NCBI GenBank assembly: GCA_021323265.1
Contig: JAJTCO010000029.1
Coordinates: 1 to 41,571 of the forward strand
From: Pseudoduganella sp.
Lineage (GTDB): Bacteria; Pseudomonadota; Gammaproteobacteria; Burkholderiales; Burkholderiaceae_D
DNA: 41,571 nt
Direction of reading: 5' to 3'
The stretch's first letter is position 1; every line of letters starts with the position of its first letter. The position numbers were made by a program, and so were the translations under genes. The notes under the pieces are model-generated. The model was not told the origin of the DNA. It was given only the letters and a program-made list of their open reading frames with translations, and searched no databases. Positions 40,886-41,571 of the stretch are shown here, in pieces.

Positions 40886-41571
40886 ATGAAAACCATCACC
40901 ACCATCTCCGCCGCTATCGCCACCGCCATCGCCACCCTGGCTGCGCCAAGCTTCGCCGCGCAAACCGAAGAGTTCGCCCAGGGCCGCATCATCGTGGAAC
41001 CGCGTGCCGGCCTGACCGTGGACGCCATGGCAAAGATCCTCAAGCAGCACGGCGGCAAGGCGCGCAAGCTGGGCCAGAGCAACATCCACATTGTCGACCT
41101 GCCAACGGGTTCGGAAAAGGCTGTCGCCAACAAGCTCAAGCACAACCCGCACTTCAAGTTCGCTGAACTGGACCTGCGCGTCGAGATCGCCGCGACCGCG
41201 AACGACACCTACCTGGGCAGCGAGTGGCACATCAACAAGATCGGCGCCAGCACCGCCTGGGACAGCACCCAGGGCGCCGGCGTCACCATCGCCATCCTGG
41301 ATTCGGGCGTGGACGCCAGCCACGCCGACCTGGCCGGCAACCTGGTGGCCGGCTACAACACCTACGACAACAACACCAACACGGCCGACGTGTGCGGCCA
41401 CGGCACCAAGGTGGCCGGCGCCGCCGCCGCCGTGACCAACAACGCCACCGGCGTCGCTGCCGTCGCCGGCCAGGCCAAGATCATGCCGATGCGCATCGCC
41501 TACAACAGCTCGGGCGCCTGCTACGGCTGGATCTCCAGCATCGCCAGCGGCATCACCTGGGCGGCCGACCG
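40886..41571 (+). CDS. Secreted subtilisin-like serine protease, S8 family (partial, 3' end outside window)
   Basis: The first 228 residues are visible. A signal peptide ends near SFA (residue 24). A short propeptide-like domain (about 32-95, GRIIVEPRAGLTVDAMAKIL ending in a LPTG turn) resembles the fervidolysin/I9-type prodomain. The catalytic domain begins near 105. Asp139 lies in AILDSGVDASH and His172 in CGHGTKVAGA, the first two members of the Asp-His-Ser triad; the serine lies beyond the right edge. A spacing of 33 residues is normal for S8 enzymes. The protein would be exported and activated by loss of the prodomain. Transcription passes through a c-di-GMP riboswitch, tying protease output to the sessile-motile switch. 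The leader is about 210 bases long. Family assignment is firm, but any C-terminal domains are unknown. Confidence 0.95.
   Translation, partial: MKTITTISAAIATAIATLAAPSFAAQTEEFAQGRIIVEPRAGLTVDAMAKILKQHGGKARKLGQSNIHIVDLPTGSEKAVANKLKHNPHFKFAELDLRVEIAATANDTYLGSEWHINKIGASTAWDSTQGAGVTIAILDSGVDASHADLAGNLVAGYNTYDNNTNTADVCGHGTKVAGAAAAVTNNATGVAAVAGQAKIMPMRIAYNSSGACYGWISSIASGITWAAD

Overview
The window reads as chromosomal DNA of a high-GC betaproteobacterium, most likely Oxalobacteraceae of the Massilia/Telluria type. The grounds are the PEP-CTERM accessory genes (prsT, prsR), an exopolysaccharide (EPS) locus, several secreted proteases, a PHA synthase and codon use rich in G/C. The genus is an inference from gene content, not from a marker gene. 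No rRNA, tRNA, CRISPR array or insertion sequence was seen.

Layout. (1) 1-3230: a Fur-type iron operon on the minus strand, with a TonB siderophore receptor followed by a PepSY membrane protein cut by the left edge. (2) 3243-5780: a universal stress protein and a PHA synthase behind a CRP/FNR-like site placed at -41.5 from a plausible start. (3) 6012-12675: secreted proteolysis and sensing. An M35 endopeptidase faces a small secreted protein that resembles its own N-terminal domain. Next come a cytoplasmic PAS3-kinase-receiver protein, an M36/M4-like metalloprotease with its own terminator, and a small secreted protein. (4) 12744-14438: a DUF900-type hydrolase and an Hpt protein. (5) 14586-22349: a Sel1-like lipoprotein, prsT, two PEP-CTERM proteins, and a minus-strand pair of FeeM-like acyltransferase and FAD-linked oxidase. 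(6) 22393-33927: EPS synthesis, with chain-length protein, tyrosine autokinase and methyltransferase (+); GT2-GT4 fusion, flippase, GT4, MBOAT acyltransferase and its probable partner (-); GNAT and TPR proteins (+). (7) 33901-35247: prsR, the sigma-54 activator of the PEP-CTERM system. (8) 35349-40378: nadB, a periplasmic solute-binding protein, a GNAT and a FadB/FadJ-like beta-oxidation enzyme. (9) 40379-41571: an AT-rich intergenic region with a c-di-GMP-I riboswitch leading into a secreted subtilase cut by the right edge.

How it fits together. The middle of the window looks like a biofilm or floc matrix region: polysaccharide assembly, acyl and methyl decoration, and PEP-CTERM proteins under PrsR/sigma-54. 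Both PEP-CTERM genes carry a -24/-12 promoter and, 45-46 bases upstream of it, a shared 18-base element that may be the PrsR box. No exosortase, Wzy polymerase, outer-membrane exporter, initiating transferase or PrsK is present, so the pathway must be completed elsewhere. The clearest regulatory element is the c-di-GMP riboswitch, whose 3' part can alternatively form a terminator stem in front of the protease gene.
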